Assembly: GCA_019359835.1 (NCBI GenBank)
Contig: CM033330.1
Span: 8,868,501 to 8,932,500 of the forward strand
Source: Pharus latifolius
Taxonomy: Eukaryota; Streptophyta; Magnoliopsida; Poales; Poaceae
DNA: 64,000 bases
Direction: 5' to 3'
Every line of letters starts with the position of its first letter. Position 1 is the first letter of the stretch. The notes below the pieces were generated by a model. That model made no database searches. It was given only the letters and a program-made list of their open reading frames with translations, and was not told the DNA's origin. A program made the translations under genes and the position numbers. Positions 35,588 to 47,671 of the stretch are shown in pieces.

Positions 35588-36215
35588 TATTCTACCCTTA
35601 TTAACTTTGCTCTCTGTCGAGGGATCAACTCGGTACATGAATTTGTTTGTTAGTGGGGAAGCACGTGCGTGTGAAGAAAGCGGTCGAGAACTGCACAAGA
35701 AGGGCAAACACAAAAGATTTTCACAGGTTTAGACAGAGCGGATCTGACCCTGCATCCTGGGACACTATCTTGGTGCTCTATGGTGGAGAAAAGGGTTTAA
35801 GAGTGCCATAACTATACTGCAAAGAAGGTACAGTAATTGTCGAGCGCAAGACAAGGAAACCAGTTCTTTATTGAGCGTTGGAAAGTTGTTGGGGGGTGCT
35901 AGAACAGGCACAACCTTGGTTTTGAGTGGTCAAAAATTCTATGGATTTCTAGAGTTTGATTTCGTGATTTCTCTTCGTCCCCCCTTCTCTGCATTGCCAT
36001 TTATATTTAAGGTAGATAATGGTTGGTTCTTCCTCCTGAGTAATCGGGATATGGCGGGATTATAGTGACACACTTCTAAATCAGTTATGATTAGGCTTAA
36101 TTCGGACGCAGAATCCGGAGAATATGGCGGCAATTCTTATCTAGAGAGGGATTGTGAGTTTGAAACTGTCAGTTGAGTTGACAGGCGGGTCCATGGTGTC
36201 AATGACCCAACAATT
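35588..36215. mobile_element. Possible LTR fragment
   Basis: The text AAAGATTTTCACAGGTTTAGACAGAGCGGATCTGACCCTGCATCCTG resembles in type the GATTTTACAGGTTCGGGCC-style block of plant Ty3 LTRs (quoted region 35711-35760). The segment could start TGTCGAGG near 35615 and end ACCCAACA at about 36212, but no target duplication fits. Tentative. Confidence 0.3.
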
Positions 36216-36478
36216 CCTTTGACTAGCTGTTCGCCATATGTACGACATTTATGATTTTTCCTGACACTCTCTATGTTATTTATGACTAATTCCTCTACTA
36301 ATATTCTCTTTCATTATCAATTCATTTATGAATGAAGATAGTTTAGTCATTTCCATTTAATATTCTCTTATATTTTGAATTTTTTAATTCATATAAATGA
36401 TCAAAATGTATTTTATATTTTGCAATAGATGGTGTCATTTTTCTAGCTTGTCATAGTCATGTTCAGTAAGGTAGCTTA

Positions 36479-36916
36479 GGTGATCTCCAACTCATCGGTG
36501 CTTCACGAGGCGCATCGCTACGTGTGCGAAGCACCTCCCAAAACACTCCCTACTCCAATGCAAGGTGCTTCGTACGGGCCCACGAGTAAATTAAATTTAG
36601 GTGATTTTAGTAAAACATCAATAACTTTTAATTTAAAAATCGAATATATGCGATGTTTGATCTCTATATGAAGATAATTTAAAGATCTATAATTTTTTCA
36701 ATATAATCAACATCTAATTTGAATTAGATTAATGCATAAATAAGAAACAAAAATTATATGCAATTTGATCGCACGTAAACTGAAGCAAAAAAATAAAAAA
36801 TTCGAAGCATCCGACACCTGCTGAGGCGTTCCCTCTCTCTTTAACCAATTTTTAAGAGTTTTTTTTGGCGTGGAGTCTATGTATAGACTTTAGTTGCGCC
36901 GGTGTTGAAATAAGTC
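36479..36916. mobile_element. Harbinger-type MITE
   Basis: A 438-bp unit flanked by TTA at 36476-36478 and 36917-36919. The left end GGTGATCTCCAACTCATCGG and the reverse of the right end share TCAAC/CCAAC and CGGNGC in register. Internal text CACGAGGCG also occurs just inside the left end of the Harbinger element at 15708, which suggests a related family. No coding capacity. Confidence 0.5.
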
Positions 36917-38760
36917 TTACTATGTTAGCAAGAGGGCAAATAATATTTCATTTAAGATAGTATTTGTGGTGAACATCAAATCCCAATTTGTCCTAAGATC
37001 ACCGAACAACTTTGAATCTTTATTAATCAATCATATATTTTTGCTTTCATGATTTCATTTACACGACTCTTTGTACATCCGCCTTTTGTCTCTTCTGCTG
37101 ACACAAACTCCAGAGACCTTGTGTGGCATAACACCCAAGATTAATAAGGCAGAATTATTTGGCTTGTAGTATGTGAAAGATGCATTTGGATATTATTTAG
37201 TTGGTGTTTATAATATTTATTAGTTGCGTGTCATTTGAGACCATACGTCAGTTTCTCGTTTGCTCAAAATTGATTACATCACAGCTTACATACTTACCCC
37301 CAAGCAGGGTTTGGTCCCACCATTGGTCATCACAGTTTGAAATATGTATGATAAAATATTATCTTAGAAGATTATATAAATTAATGATTATATAAATTAA
37401 AGAAATATAAAAATTTGATAAAAAAGAATTAAAGTCAGAATCATCAAGAAATAGGTTGATTATATAAAAATTAGTCTCTCAACCAGGTTTGGAAATCAGT
37501 CCGAAAACAAAAGTTTGAACCTACTCCAAATCACTCAGAAAATCAAGATAATAAAACAACCTAATTTTGTTGACTATCTCACAAGATAAGAATCTTCGAT
37601 GCTTCATACAACATTTTGGCAATTCTCCCTTTAATCATATTTCTGTTTTTATTACTTCACCTCCCTGAATTTTTTGGACATCGTCTTTTTAAGGCCAAAC
37701 AGTAAGAAAGGATCCTATTGTAAGAACTTTTTGGGTAGCCTTCTGGCACACAAGGTCGTTATAGCCCACATTAGACCTTGTTTGCCAGAGCACCAAAGAC
37801 CTTGGCACCTGAGCTCAATGTAATTATAACATCATGCCCTGTTTTTAAAAAAACTAAACAAAATCCTATGTAATTGTACAATTAACCTCTATATGATTTA
37901 AAACTTTCTTAGTTTTATAAAGCTATGTCATCTTTTAATACCAGAATAGAGCTAAAATTGATTTTAAATACAATTTTTCACATAAATTTGTATTATAATA
38001 GAAGATAGTATTAGTTTTTGGATACATTTTTTAGATTATGAATCTATATTGTTATAAATATAATGAATGGATATATATTTTATATTTCACATATTAATGT
38101 GGGAGTCTCTAGTATTTTTTATTTTTTGTAGTTTTTTGGGAATTTTTAGTGTTTTTTATATGGATCTAAAATTAATGAAGTAGTTCTAATATCATCAGAA
38201 TTTATTATATAATATATAATGCTTTTGAATCCATACAATTAATTTTGTCTATTTGGTTCACTGATATATATAAATTATTAATATTGGTCATATAAAATGA
38301 TGGAGCAATAGATTTGTCGTAAAAATTATTTTGATAAAATTCTATTATTTCCTAATTTTTATTAATATATAATTATTTTTAAGACAGTGAAAAATCAAAA
38401 ACACCATTCTTTAAGAATATAGAGATTATAATACATCATAATTTTAGACAATATCTACTCTGAGACACTTAAAAAATCTAAGACACTAACCAATTAGATT
38501 AATCTTAGATGAGTCATCAATCAATAATTCTCAGTACCTCAGTGAACTTTAAGAGAGTATTGACAAACAAATTAAAAAAAATCCTATAACAACGCTCCCC
38601 ATGGCATCTTGTAGTCTGAACCCAATGCAATAAATTATTGCTCTCATTTGACTTCACCAAAAATCTTGTTTTTAATCGCCTCAGCATCTACTCCTCGTCT
38701 CCAAGCAAGCTCCTAATTTAGCTGCAGGAGTAAGAGGGAGAGGAAGAGGACTTATTAGCC

Positions 38761-41700
38761 ATGGCGAGCAAGCCCATCCTGTATAACGCTTGGATCAGCT
38801 CCTGCTCCCACAGAGTCAGGATTGCTCTCAACCTCAAAGGTAATCAATCCTCCTCCTCCTCCTCTTCTTCTCCTTCTTCTGATTCAGCTTGACACCAGTG
38901 AAAATGGATTTGGGTTGAAGTACAAGCAGATTGTCATTGTCTTTTCTCGATAATTTAAATTTTTGGATCAATTGATCGTTGCATCAAACTCAATATAGTA
39001 CCGTATGTTTCAGTTTGGCTAAGAGCAGGCAAAATAAGGGGAAGATTTGACTTCTCTGTGCTGTGCAGCCATAAGCTTTGCAGATTACAAGTTATCACAC
39101 TTCTTCTTCTTCTTCTTCTTCAGATTCAGCTTGGCACAGTGAGAATGGTTTGGGGTGAAGTACGAATAGATTGTCTTGTTTTTCTCTCAATGGATAAACT
39201 TGGTCGGTGCACGAAACTCGATACCAGTGTCATTTGGAGTTTTAGTTTGTCTAATAGCATCAGTCAAAGTAAGTGGAGGATTTGACTTCTTTATGCTATG
39301 AAGCCATAAGCTTTGTAGATTACAAGTTATCAGTCTCGGCCAAGCTCTGAACTTTTCTTCAGCAGTTCTTGATTTCTTGATCCAGTAAGTGTAAATAAAT
39401 AATCTTCAGTTTTGAGGTTCTTCTTCTTCAGTTGGGGCCTTTCTGGCGATTGCAGAGCTTGGCTGATTGGTTGCTGGTGCTGTCTGTTTGGTATTGAAAA
39501 TGGTTTGCATAGGAAAATCAGGGGAAAATAAGGGGAAGCTTTGACTTCTTGATCTTGGGTTACATAGCACCTGTGTAACCATAATAGTTCCAAAAACTCA
39601 GTTCATAAGTTATTTGTTTATCTTGGGTTGCATATCTAAGCTCTGGACTTTTTTCCTGATCAATTTCAAGACTCTTAAGAATATTTGATTTCTTTAACTT
39701 GGGTTGCATATCATTTATGTGACCACGTATGAGTTTCATGCATTAACCAATTTATTTAATTGCGTGAATTGATTAGCGCATAAAACTCAACATAGTAATA
39801 AAACTCAAAGATTCTAAGTTCGAGATCTGATTGTAAAGAAACTGTACTTCCACTTGACACCTATTTAAACGTAAGTACCCCCACACTTATATCTCTTGCA
39901 CCACTCTCTTTTGTACTATTCACATCTTACGTTTAATCTAGTTTAGACATGAAAGGGAGTGTTAGAATATGAGTTGATTGACTGTCTTTTTTCAATAACT
40001 TAAATTTTTTTGGATGAATTGGTTAGTATATGAAACTCAAAAATCACAAGTTTTCAAAAAAAAAAAATAATATATAAAATTTTAAAAAAAACTGATCGGA
40101 AGTTATTTGTTTTGACCAAACTCTGCACTTTTTTCCTAATCAATTTCAAGAATCTTTATTTTGTTTTGAGGTGTTTTTACTTGATTACCTTGGGTAACAG
40201 CACATATGTGGCCATAAGCTTTTCCAAAAAAAAAAAAAAAAAATCTAATCAGAAGATATCTGTTTTGACAAAGCTCTAAACTTTCTTCAGACATTCTTGA
40301 TTTCTTGATCCAGTAAATGCAAATCAATGTGGGCAAGATCTGATTTGCCGTCCAGTTCAAAAATTTCTTATTTTTCTTTTGATGTTCTTGAACACTTAAT
40401 CTTGTTCCTGACAAGGAAGGAATCATTGAGTTGTCTAAACTTCATGATTCTTCTGATTTGATGCTTCTCAATGTCTTGAGGATTTGTGCTAATTTTGTCG
40501 GAAGAACCTTCATAGATTGTGGAACTAGGTATCCTGTCAGTAATTTAACAGTTGTGCGGTCAACTTGATTAGTGAAGTAGTGTATGTGCATTCGATGTTG
40601 AGTTTTATGAATTGATCTGTTCATCTAAAAACTAAGAGTCTGTTTGAATTGGTAGATCCCTAAAGGTATTTTAGAGGAAATCAAATATTCACTCTCACTA
40701 GATGTGAGGTTTCCTCCAAAATTTCAGTGGGAATCCTTCAATAAAACATGCTTTGAACGGTTAAAGAAAAGTAGACAATCTATTCATATTTAAATATTCT
40801 CTCACGTCTAGGTGTCTACACACCTACTAGATGAGCTCAACTTGAGGCATAACCTAATCCATTTTTGGGATCCTCTTGGTCTCACCATTAGACTTGTGGT
40901 TATTTCTTCTCATAAATTGCACCATCTAGATCTTGAACTTAAGACAGCTGACTTTAATACCACGTTGAGTTTCATGTGCTGCCGACCAACTCATTCAAAA
41001 GTTTAGCGTATGTTGTAGCCAACTTTTGTCGGACCAAATATTGGTAGTGTCAACATAGTTTGGTTCTTGTTTGCTTTGTAACCAACATTTGACAAGCAAA
41101 GGGGATTTAGCCAAAGTTATACTATTTTTCACACTCTTCATAGCTAAATATTTGATAGATGATTTGCCCGCTATATTTTGACTATCAGATTTGGCTTTGA
41201 TCTACCAACTGAACATATATTTATAGTCAATTTTTTGGCTATGCCATACATTTGTCCATTACCACATATTGGCTTAGCTAATGTTGATAGTCAACTAAAA
41301 CCAAACATACCCTTAAACTATTAGAGAAAGTTAGACAATCTATCCATATTTCAACATTCAATTAGTGACTAAAATAACCTTCTTCAAAGATGCATAATTA
41401 ATAAAGTAGCACTTAAAGCTGAAATTAACTAATTGCACCATTTTCTCCGTGATGAAGGTGTGGATTATGAGTACAAGGCAGTGAATCCTCGGACAGATCC
41501 AGGTTAGCAGCTAATTAATCATATTTCCTGTATTACAATCACCATCTACTTCCCTGAATTAGTGCAGTTTATGACAGCTAAAAAAAGATTACCATAGTCA
41601 GAGTTGATTTGCTAGCTGATAATTTATTAAACTAGAATCATATAGTGTTGCCTAATTGTCATTTAGCACCTGCTACCTAAAATTCTTAGGTAACTGCATA

Positions 41701-44700
41701 GTGCAAAAGATATAGATTATTTATTAAATAATCACTTTTAATGAAAATTCCAAAGGATCCTTTTAGAACTATTTTCTGAAAATGGAATTTTTTTATGCTA
41801 TTACAAATTTGAATATTTTATATTTACTACTAGATATGAAGCTGACATTTGAGTTTGACACCACCTTTTCAATTTTATAAACCATAATTTAGAATTTTTA
41901 TAGTGGTATATAAGAAAATTTTCTTGTAGAAGAATAGACTCAGTCTAGGCCAGGTGACTAATGGGATGGCTCTGGGTGTTAGGGTCGCTGTGGCAATGCA
42001 ATTGACGATGTCAAATGTTACATATTGATTTCTACTTTAATGTTTCATGCTGGCCCTCTTCTTTCATTTATGTTCCTAACATAATTTTAATTTTGGAGAA
42101 GTTTGTATATTACCATCTTGGAAAATTTCCCACTATAGTGACTCTCCAATACCTATATGTTTACAAGTTCATATTCTAATTTCATCTCTCTTTATTTCCC
42201 TTTGTAGATTATGAAACAATCAATCCAATTAAGTATGTCCCAGCATTAGTGGATGGGGATGTAGTTGTTTCTGACTCGTTAGCAATCACATTGGTGAGTA
42301 ATAATTCTTGCTTCAATAATCTTTTGAGTTTCTAGACATGCAATGAGTGATTTATTAGCCATTAACAAACTGTAATTGCTTTGTATTGAGCAGTATCTGG
42401 AAGATAAATATCCTCAGCATCCTCTCTTGCCTCAAGATCTCAAAAAGAAAGCTCTTAATCTGCAGGTATATGTCTGATTAATTAAAATTATCTTTATATT
42501 GTGTGATGTTAGGCAAGAATTTTTGCTAACCATTTCCGGATTATTTTACATCAATGATCCAAAAAGCATATGACAGGTAAATAGTGGTTAAGGTGTCTTA
42601 CAGTGGGTAGCAGATCACGGGTGACATGTTTCAAACATAGAAATACATGTTTTTTTATTTGAAATGATGTTTTATTATATTCACATCATAAAAAACTTGG
42701 ATAAACCGCAAATTACAACCTAAAACCTTAAATTATGATAATAAAATATGGGTACTGCATTCTAAAAACATATATTTTTAAATATAGCTATCTATATACA
42801 AAGAAATAATGCTAAAAACGTGAAACTTAAATGTAATTGTATTATATACCTCTAAACATCAAAATAATAGTGCATTTAGGACGAAAATCATGAAATATTC
42901 AAAGTTCAAAATTTGAAAGAACAACTTTAACTATTAGTTGATATGTAGGCCGCCATCTCAGGCATATCGGCCAACATTTGGAAGACGAAAAATCTATATA
43001 AAAATTAAATAGTGTGACAGTTATAGGCCGGTACTGACATAGCAGCTGACATGGTGGTCACCTTTTAAAACACTAATTGACATTTAAACAAATTTGAAAA
43101 GTCAGAATAATTTTTAACTTGATATTTTGTGCATAAACTTTGTTATAAGATGGCAACGAGGCGGGTGGAAGGACCAACAATGTACCAAATCTATCATGTT
43201 TACACAGTAGTAGCTATTGATTACCTGTTTAACAACACATTTCTCTGCAGCTCCATATAGATGATGTTAGATGTGCCTCAAAATCTTTATATTTTCATTC
43301 CAAAGACTTTATTCTAACCGAAAGATGTGTATTACTATAATATTTTTTCATCCTAGACCTAAAGAGAGCTTTTGGTGCAAGTCACTTTTCATATTTTTAT
43401 ATTGTATTATAGGAAAGAAAGAGTTTTTCTTTCTCATATTTTTTTATAGTGATTTATCTGCTAGTCATCACTAGGGTTTTTTCCCTTTCTTCTTGAGGGG
43501 TACGGTTTCTCATCAAATTCGTGTATTCTCTGTTTTCATTTGGTTGATTGGTTTTTGGTCACATCTATTTCCTAACAGACAAGGATGTTTTTCTTGCTTG
43601 TGGCAGATTGCAAACATCGTATGTTCAAGCATTCAGCCTCTTCAAGCTTACGCCGTCATTGTGGGTTTACTCTCACCTAGATACCACTGACAAAATCTTC
43701 TCTTTTCATTCAAATACTTGTGTGATTGTGTATGTAGAAGATTAGTTTACAGAGATTTTTTTGTAGGTTTTGGCTGAAGGTAGTATGGGCTCCAATGAGG
43801 CCCTTCAGTTAGTTCAGCATTATATTGACAAAGGCTTCAGAGGTGTGATTTCTGCCACTATGTGTGTTTTTGTTAAAATAATTTCTTTTCCAATATTGTG
43901 TACCTGCATTGCTCTGGAAGAATGGAACTAAGAACACGTTTGGTGTGGTTTATCTAGGTTTTAGTTGCTCGAGTAAGCCTAAACTACGTCAGGCTAGGAG
44001 TTTACATTCACGGTTTCTCTATAAGCTGAAGTACTTTTTGAATTAGAGGTGTCAAATGAGATTAAGACTTTGTTTAGTATTATAGTATCTTCTCAAAACT
44101 CTATTTGACATACTATTTTACTAGATATGCATAGCATATATCTTTTATAATTTCCACATCTCACAATACAAAACAAAACTTTAACACAATCACAAATTGT
44201 GTCTAAGTCCTCTCCACCGGTTTATTGGACTTCGAATATTAAGTTAAGCCACAACAAACGTCTCCTATGAAATACGGTACTTTAGGATGCCTTTCCTCTT
44301 ACTGGATATACCATCTCATTTTTCTGTTCTAACCCTCAGAGCCTGAGTTTTCACTTTTCGGAAAGATGGACAAATATTTAAATTACAGTAGAATAAGGAC
44401 TAATTAAAGTCATTCTTTTTCTTGTTGTAGTACCTAATGTGTTACTGCAAATTGGAATGCAACAAAATATTTGAAGAGTCCTATCAATATAACAATTGCT
44501 ATCAAAATATATAGAAATATACTTCATTTCTGTTAATGGTGTTTCTTTTTCTTTCATTCCCCATTACCTACAACATAACTGTTGATTTTCCCTTACTATT
44601 CGCGCTAATTTTGTTTCAGCGATCGAAAAACTTTTGGAAGGATGTGACAGTAAATATGCTACTGGAGATGAAGCCCAATTGGTTTGTGTTTTGAATCCAA

Positions 44701-45849
44701 CCTTCTTCATCATACATGTTGCTTTTTCTTGAGAAATCACCTCAAAATGAGCTCTATAGCTACATCTTAGGATCAACAACATAGGTTTTCCCCCAAATTT
44801 CATTTTGAAATTCCTTGTCCATCTCAGTTTGATTGGTAACCGCTCAATTCGTGCTACTTTTGCCACTCTTCGAAGCTGCTTGGTTGCCTGTATATAGGAT
44901 GGATACACCTTATAGTTGCCATCCAGGATGAGAGGATGCAAGACGAGGGGATGTAGAGCCCGGATTATTCTCTTCTCATCTTGTATGAGACCATGCAGGA
45001 AATTTGGCCGCACGGTTCTGCATTGATAAATTGTGAATAATTAGAGCGCTTAGCGCTAATGTGATTATTAATAATTTTTAGAATTAGTGATGATTAATAA
45101 TAATAAATATTAATTGGTAGCAATTGTAAGTAGTGATTAACCATAATTAGTTATAATTAGTTGTGATTAGTGACAATTTTAAGTGATTATTTATATGAAA
45201 ATATCAAACTTTTCATAAATCATAACATTGTTCATTCAAATCAACCAAATACCATCCTAACTCTTCCTATGTGATTCTATACAAGCAACCAAATAACTAG
45301 CCTACATGGTATAGTTCCATTTATGATACCGATTGAAACAACCCCTCCATAACTGGTATAATTGACCTACTATTTCATTATGTGATGAACAATTTATTAT
45401 TAATATTTTTTTTTATCTATAGTAATTTTAACTAATCCGGTGTTATCTATCTTATATAATGTACAGGCAGATGTGTTTGTAGCACCCCAGATCCATGCTG
45501 CATTGTACCGCTTCCAAATCGACATGGTATGCGGCCCTTCATCTGTGATTCCTTTCTAGAAATAATTAGTTTTATATCACTGTAAAAATATCAAATTAGT
45601 AAAAAAAAATCCACTAGATATAAATACAAGTCTCACATATCAACGAGACACTCATTGATATTTTGTTAAATACGCAACTTTCTCTCTATAAACCTTACAA
45701 TGCTTATTCAGAGACTAATAGCAAATAATTTCTTGTTTTTCTTGCAGTCAAAGTACCCAACTTTGGCTAGACTTCATGATGCATATATGAAAATTCCCGC
45801 ATTCCAAGGAGCACTTCCTCAAAACCAGCCAGATGCACCTCCATCCTAG
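38761..45849 (+). CDS. GSTZ: Zeta-class glutathione S-transferase (maleylacetoacetate isomerase), copy 2
   Basis: Nine exons: 38761-38839, 41458-41502, 42208-42293, 42394-42465, 43607-43660, 43767-43842, 44620-44681, 45467-45526 and 45748-45849. All introns are GT-AG. The total of 636 nt gives 211 residues. Exon lengths equal those of copy 1 except exon 1 (79 versus 82) and exon 2 (45 versus 42), two one-codon changes that cancel. The catalytic SSC is at S13-S14-C15 in SSCSHRVRIAL, with VPALVDGD and SDS at 52-65 and the helical C-domain (ATGDE, ADVFVAPQIH, PAFQ) following. It keeps the NPRTDPDY and SHR residues I recall from grass zeta GSTs, so it looks like the more conservative copy. The role is as for copy 1: glutathione-dependent isomerisation in tyrosine degradation. 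Same strand and adjacency show a tandem duplication. Intron 1 is enlarged by repeat amplification. Confidence 0.97.
38870..40430 (+). repeat. Degenerate tandem amplification in intron 1 of GSTZ copy 2
   Basis: A block containing CTTCTTCTTC, AGATTCAGCTTG, CAGTGAGAATGG, GGTGAAGTA, then TTTGACTTC, GCCATAAGCTTTG, AGATTACAAGTTATC recurs at about 38870-39095 and 39100-39330. Shorter versions (TTCTTGATTTCTTGATCCAGTAA, CTTGGGTTACAT, GCCATAAGC, AGTTATTTGTTT) recur to about 40430. The first two units are roughly 240 bp apart. The rest are scrambled. Confidence 0.7.
40740..41350. repeat. Dispersed repeat (copy c) in intron 1 of GSTZ copy 2
   Basis: Text of the type CGGTTAAAGAAAAGTAGACAATC, TCTCACGTCTAGG, CTCATAAATTGCACCATCTAG and CACGTTGAGTTTCATGTG matches the degenerate copies at 31170 and 32510. 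It is the best preserved of the three. A second partial unit begins near 41310. No reading frame. Confidence 0.5.
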
Positions 45850-46565
45850 TCATTGATTTTTCGACGGGGCTGTGCTGATGTGTCATACAATTTTCTGTAA
45901 TAATATGTAAGTGAAGCCAATGCTTCCTCCAGTATCGGTGGAGATTTGCCATTGGGTGATTGATGTAGTATAGATTACGTATTTACGTGCTTCGACTTGT
46001 AGTTGGCCATTCCTTTCATCAGGTGACAAATCCTGGTTTGTTATCTTATTCCTATGTTGTGAAGATCCGGACACTCATGTATAAATGGGTCATTGAACAC
46101 AACAGATCATACAAATTAGTAATGTTTGCACATTAATTTGGTGAACTCCAAATATTGCTCATTGTGCAAAAATAAAGTCCCAGCAAATTTGTGTGTATGT
46201 GTTTGTGATTTCTAAGGTCCAGTGGTTTATTGCTGATCTTCAAATGAAATAAAAAGTTTAAATGTAACTTGCTCTGAGCAAATGTAAATATTTTTTGTGT
46301 GTGTTCTGAGAAAAATGTATATATGCATGTGCTTGTGATTTCTGAAATCCAGGGGTTTCTAGTTTTCAGAAAGAAAAGTTTTGAGTGTTGCTTGTTCTGA
46401 GAAATTATCAATAAAATTTGTTGTCTTTTAAATGTGAAGTGGCTCATGGAATATTTAGATACCAGTCCGACCAGTAAGACCAGTAATACCGACCAGTAAT
46501 ACAAATATCAATTACTAATAAATAGACCAATAACTGGTGAAATATACTAGTTTCCACCTGTTTTC
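45850..46565. other. 3' flank of GSTZ copy 2 with a 130-bp duplication
   Basis: Contains the 3' UTR; AATAAA occurs at about 46169 and again near 46245, possible poly(A) signals. The segment about 46190-46290 (TGTTTGTGATTTCTAAGGTCCAG...CTTGCTCTGAG) recurs in altered form at about 46320-46415 (TGCTTGTGATTTCTGAAATCCAG...CTTGTTCTGAG), a period near 130 bp. A short array of ACCAGTAATACCG words lies at 46462-46505. Confidence 0.55.
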
Positions 46566-46570
46566 ATAAC

Positions 46571-47666
46571 TGAAACACCAGGATAGCGAACTGAGAGGAG
46601 GTGAATCAGTTTTGTAAAATAAATTCTCAAGAAGCAATCAAAAGAAAAGATATGAACATGCTAAAGGTACTTAGATATCTCAAATATAGCTATCTCTAAT
46701 TATAGCACCACCTCTCTTGATATTGTGAGTATTTAAGCAACTAATTGCGAGTATTTAAATAAGTATATACAAAAATTTAAACAATAAAAAAAGAGAGAAT
46801 AGTTAAATTCTTATAAAATATTCAAGAACTAAGAGAATGATTAACAATATAAAAGTTTTAAAAACTAAACACAATAGTCAAAAAAATCCTATATCTAGGA
46901 TAGTCTCCACAACTCATGTGAGACTAATCTTAACAACTAGTGGAGGTTTGGGCTAAAACCCATTTAACCGAACTCATAATCACTCATTTTACAATATTTG
47001 GAATTACATAATTTTCTGTACAGTAGACACTAAAACAGACATAATTTCATCATCTAAAATCCGATTTTGATGTTTTTGGATCTGTTGGAAAGATAACTTT
47101 GAGCACTACAAATTTTTTGTTAACACTTTTTTGAGATTAAGTCTTGATCAGCGCATAATCATCTTTCAAGTAGTCTTTTTGTATAACCTTCCATATGGAG
47201 TCCATTGATCGTCTCAATGACTTTCTCGGGCATTGTGAGCATCACCTGTGCTCGCTATGATGTCTCCACGTGTCCACCTTAATAACAAATGGATCATCTT
47301 CAACCGGGAAGTCTCTCTCATTTTAGACCCCGACCGGCAACCTCCACACTTCCACCGGTTCGAACCACTTCATATAATTGGTGCAGCACGATTCTAGGTA
47401 CTTTGTGTAGCAACATCCAGCGTCTCCACAAGTCTTTAGTGTCTCCGACATATCCTTTGTCCATGAGCGCCACTCCGATGGTCTAACATTTTCACGAGTA
47501 TACCATAACTTTGAAATACCTAAAACTTGTATCATAATCAAAAGAACCCATCATATAGCACTGTTCACACATAATGACAATATAAACGGACACAGAAAGA
47601 TGTATCTAATTCAAAATATTATCAAATCACAAATCACACAAGTTTAAGCAATCACATGGGTTAACA
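46571..47666 (-). mobile_element. Old solo LTR (Sirevirus-like)
   Basis: The unit starts TGAAACACCAGGATAGCGA and ends GGGTTAACA, with perfect target duplications ATAAC at 46566-46570 and 47667-47671. The left end keeps AGAGGAGGTGAAT, matching the AGAGGGGGGTGAAT near the end of the younger LTRs in reverse, so orientation is minus. The AAAACAGACATAATTTC...GATCTGTTGGAAAGATAAC block near 47030-47090 is also shared with them. It is strongly diverged. No coding capacity. Confidence 0.75.
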
Positions 47667-47671
47667 ATAAC

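Larger units (their letters stand above)
31954..38760. other. Intergenic region between the GSTZ genes
   Basis: No gene seen in 6.8 kb. It contains a degenerate dispersed repeat (32510-32910), a CT-rich tract (35090-35160), an LTR-like tract (35588-36215) and a Harbinger-type MITE (36479-36916). The rest is AT-rich. The last 130 bp before 38761 are the promoter and 5' UTR of GSTZ copy 2. Confidence 0.6.

Noticed and set aside
44564..45013. 149-residue minus-strand frame overlapping GSTZ copy 2 exon 7
   Set aside because: It covers a known exon in antisense and the adjacent intron. No domain seen.
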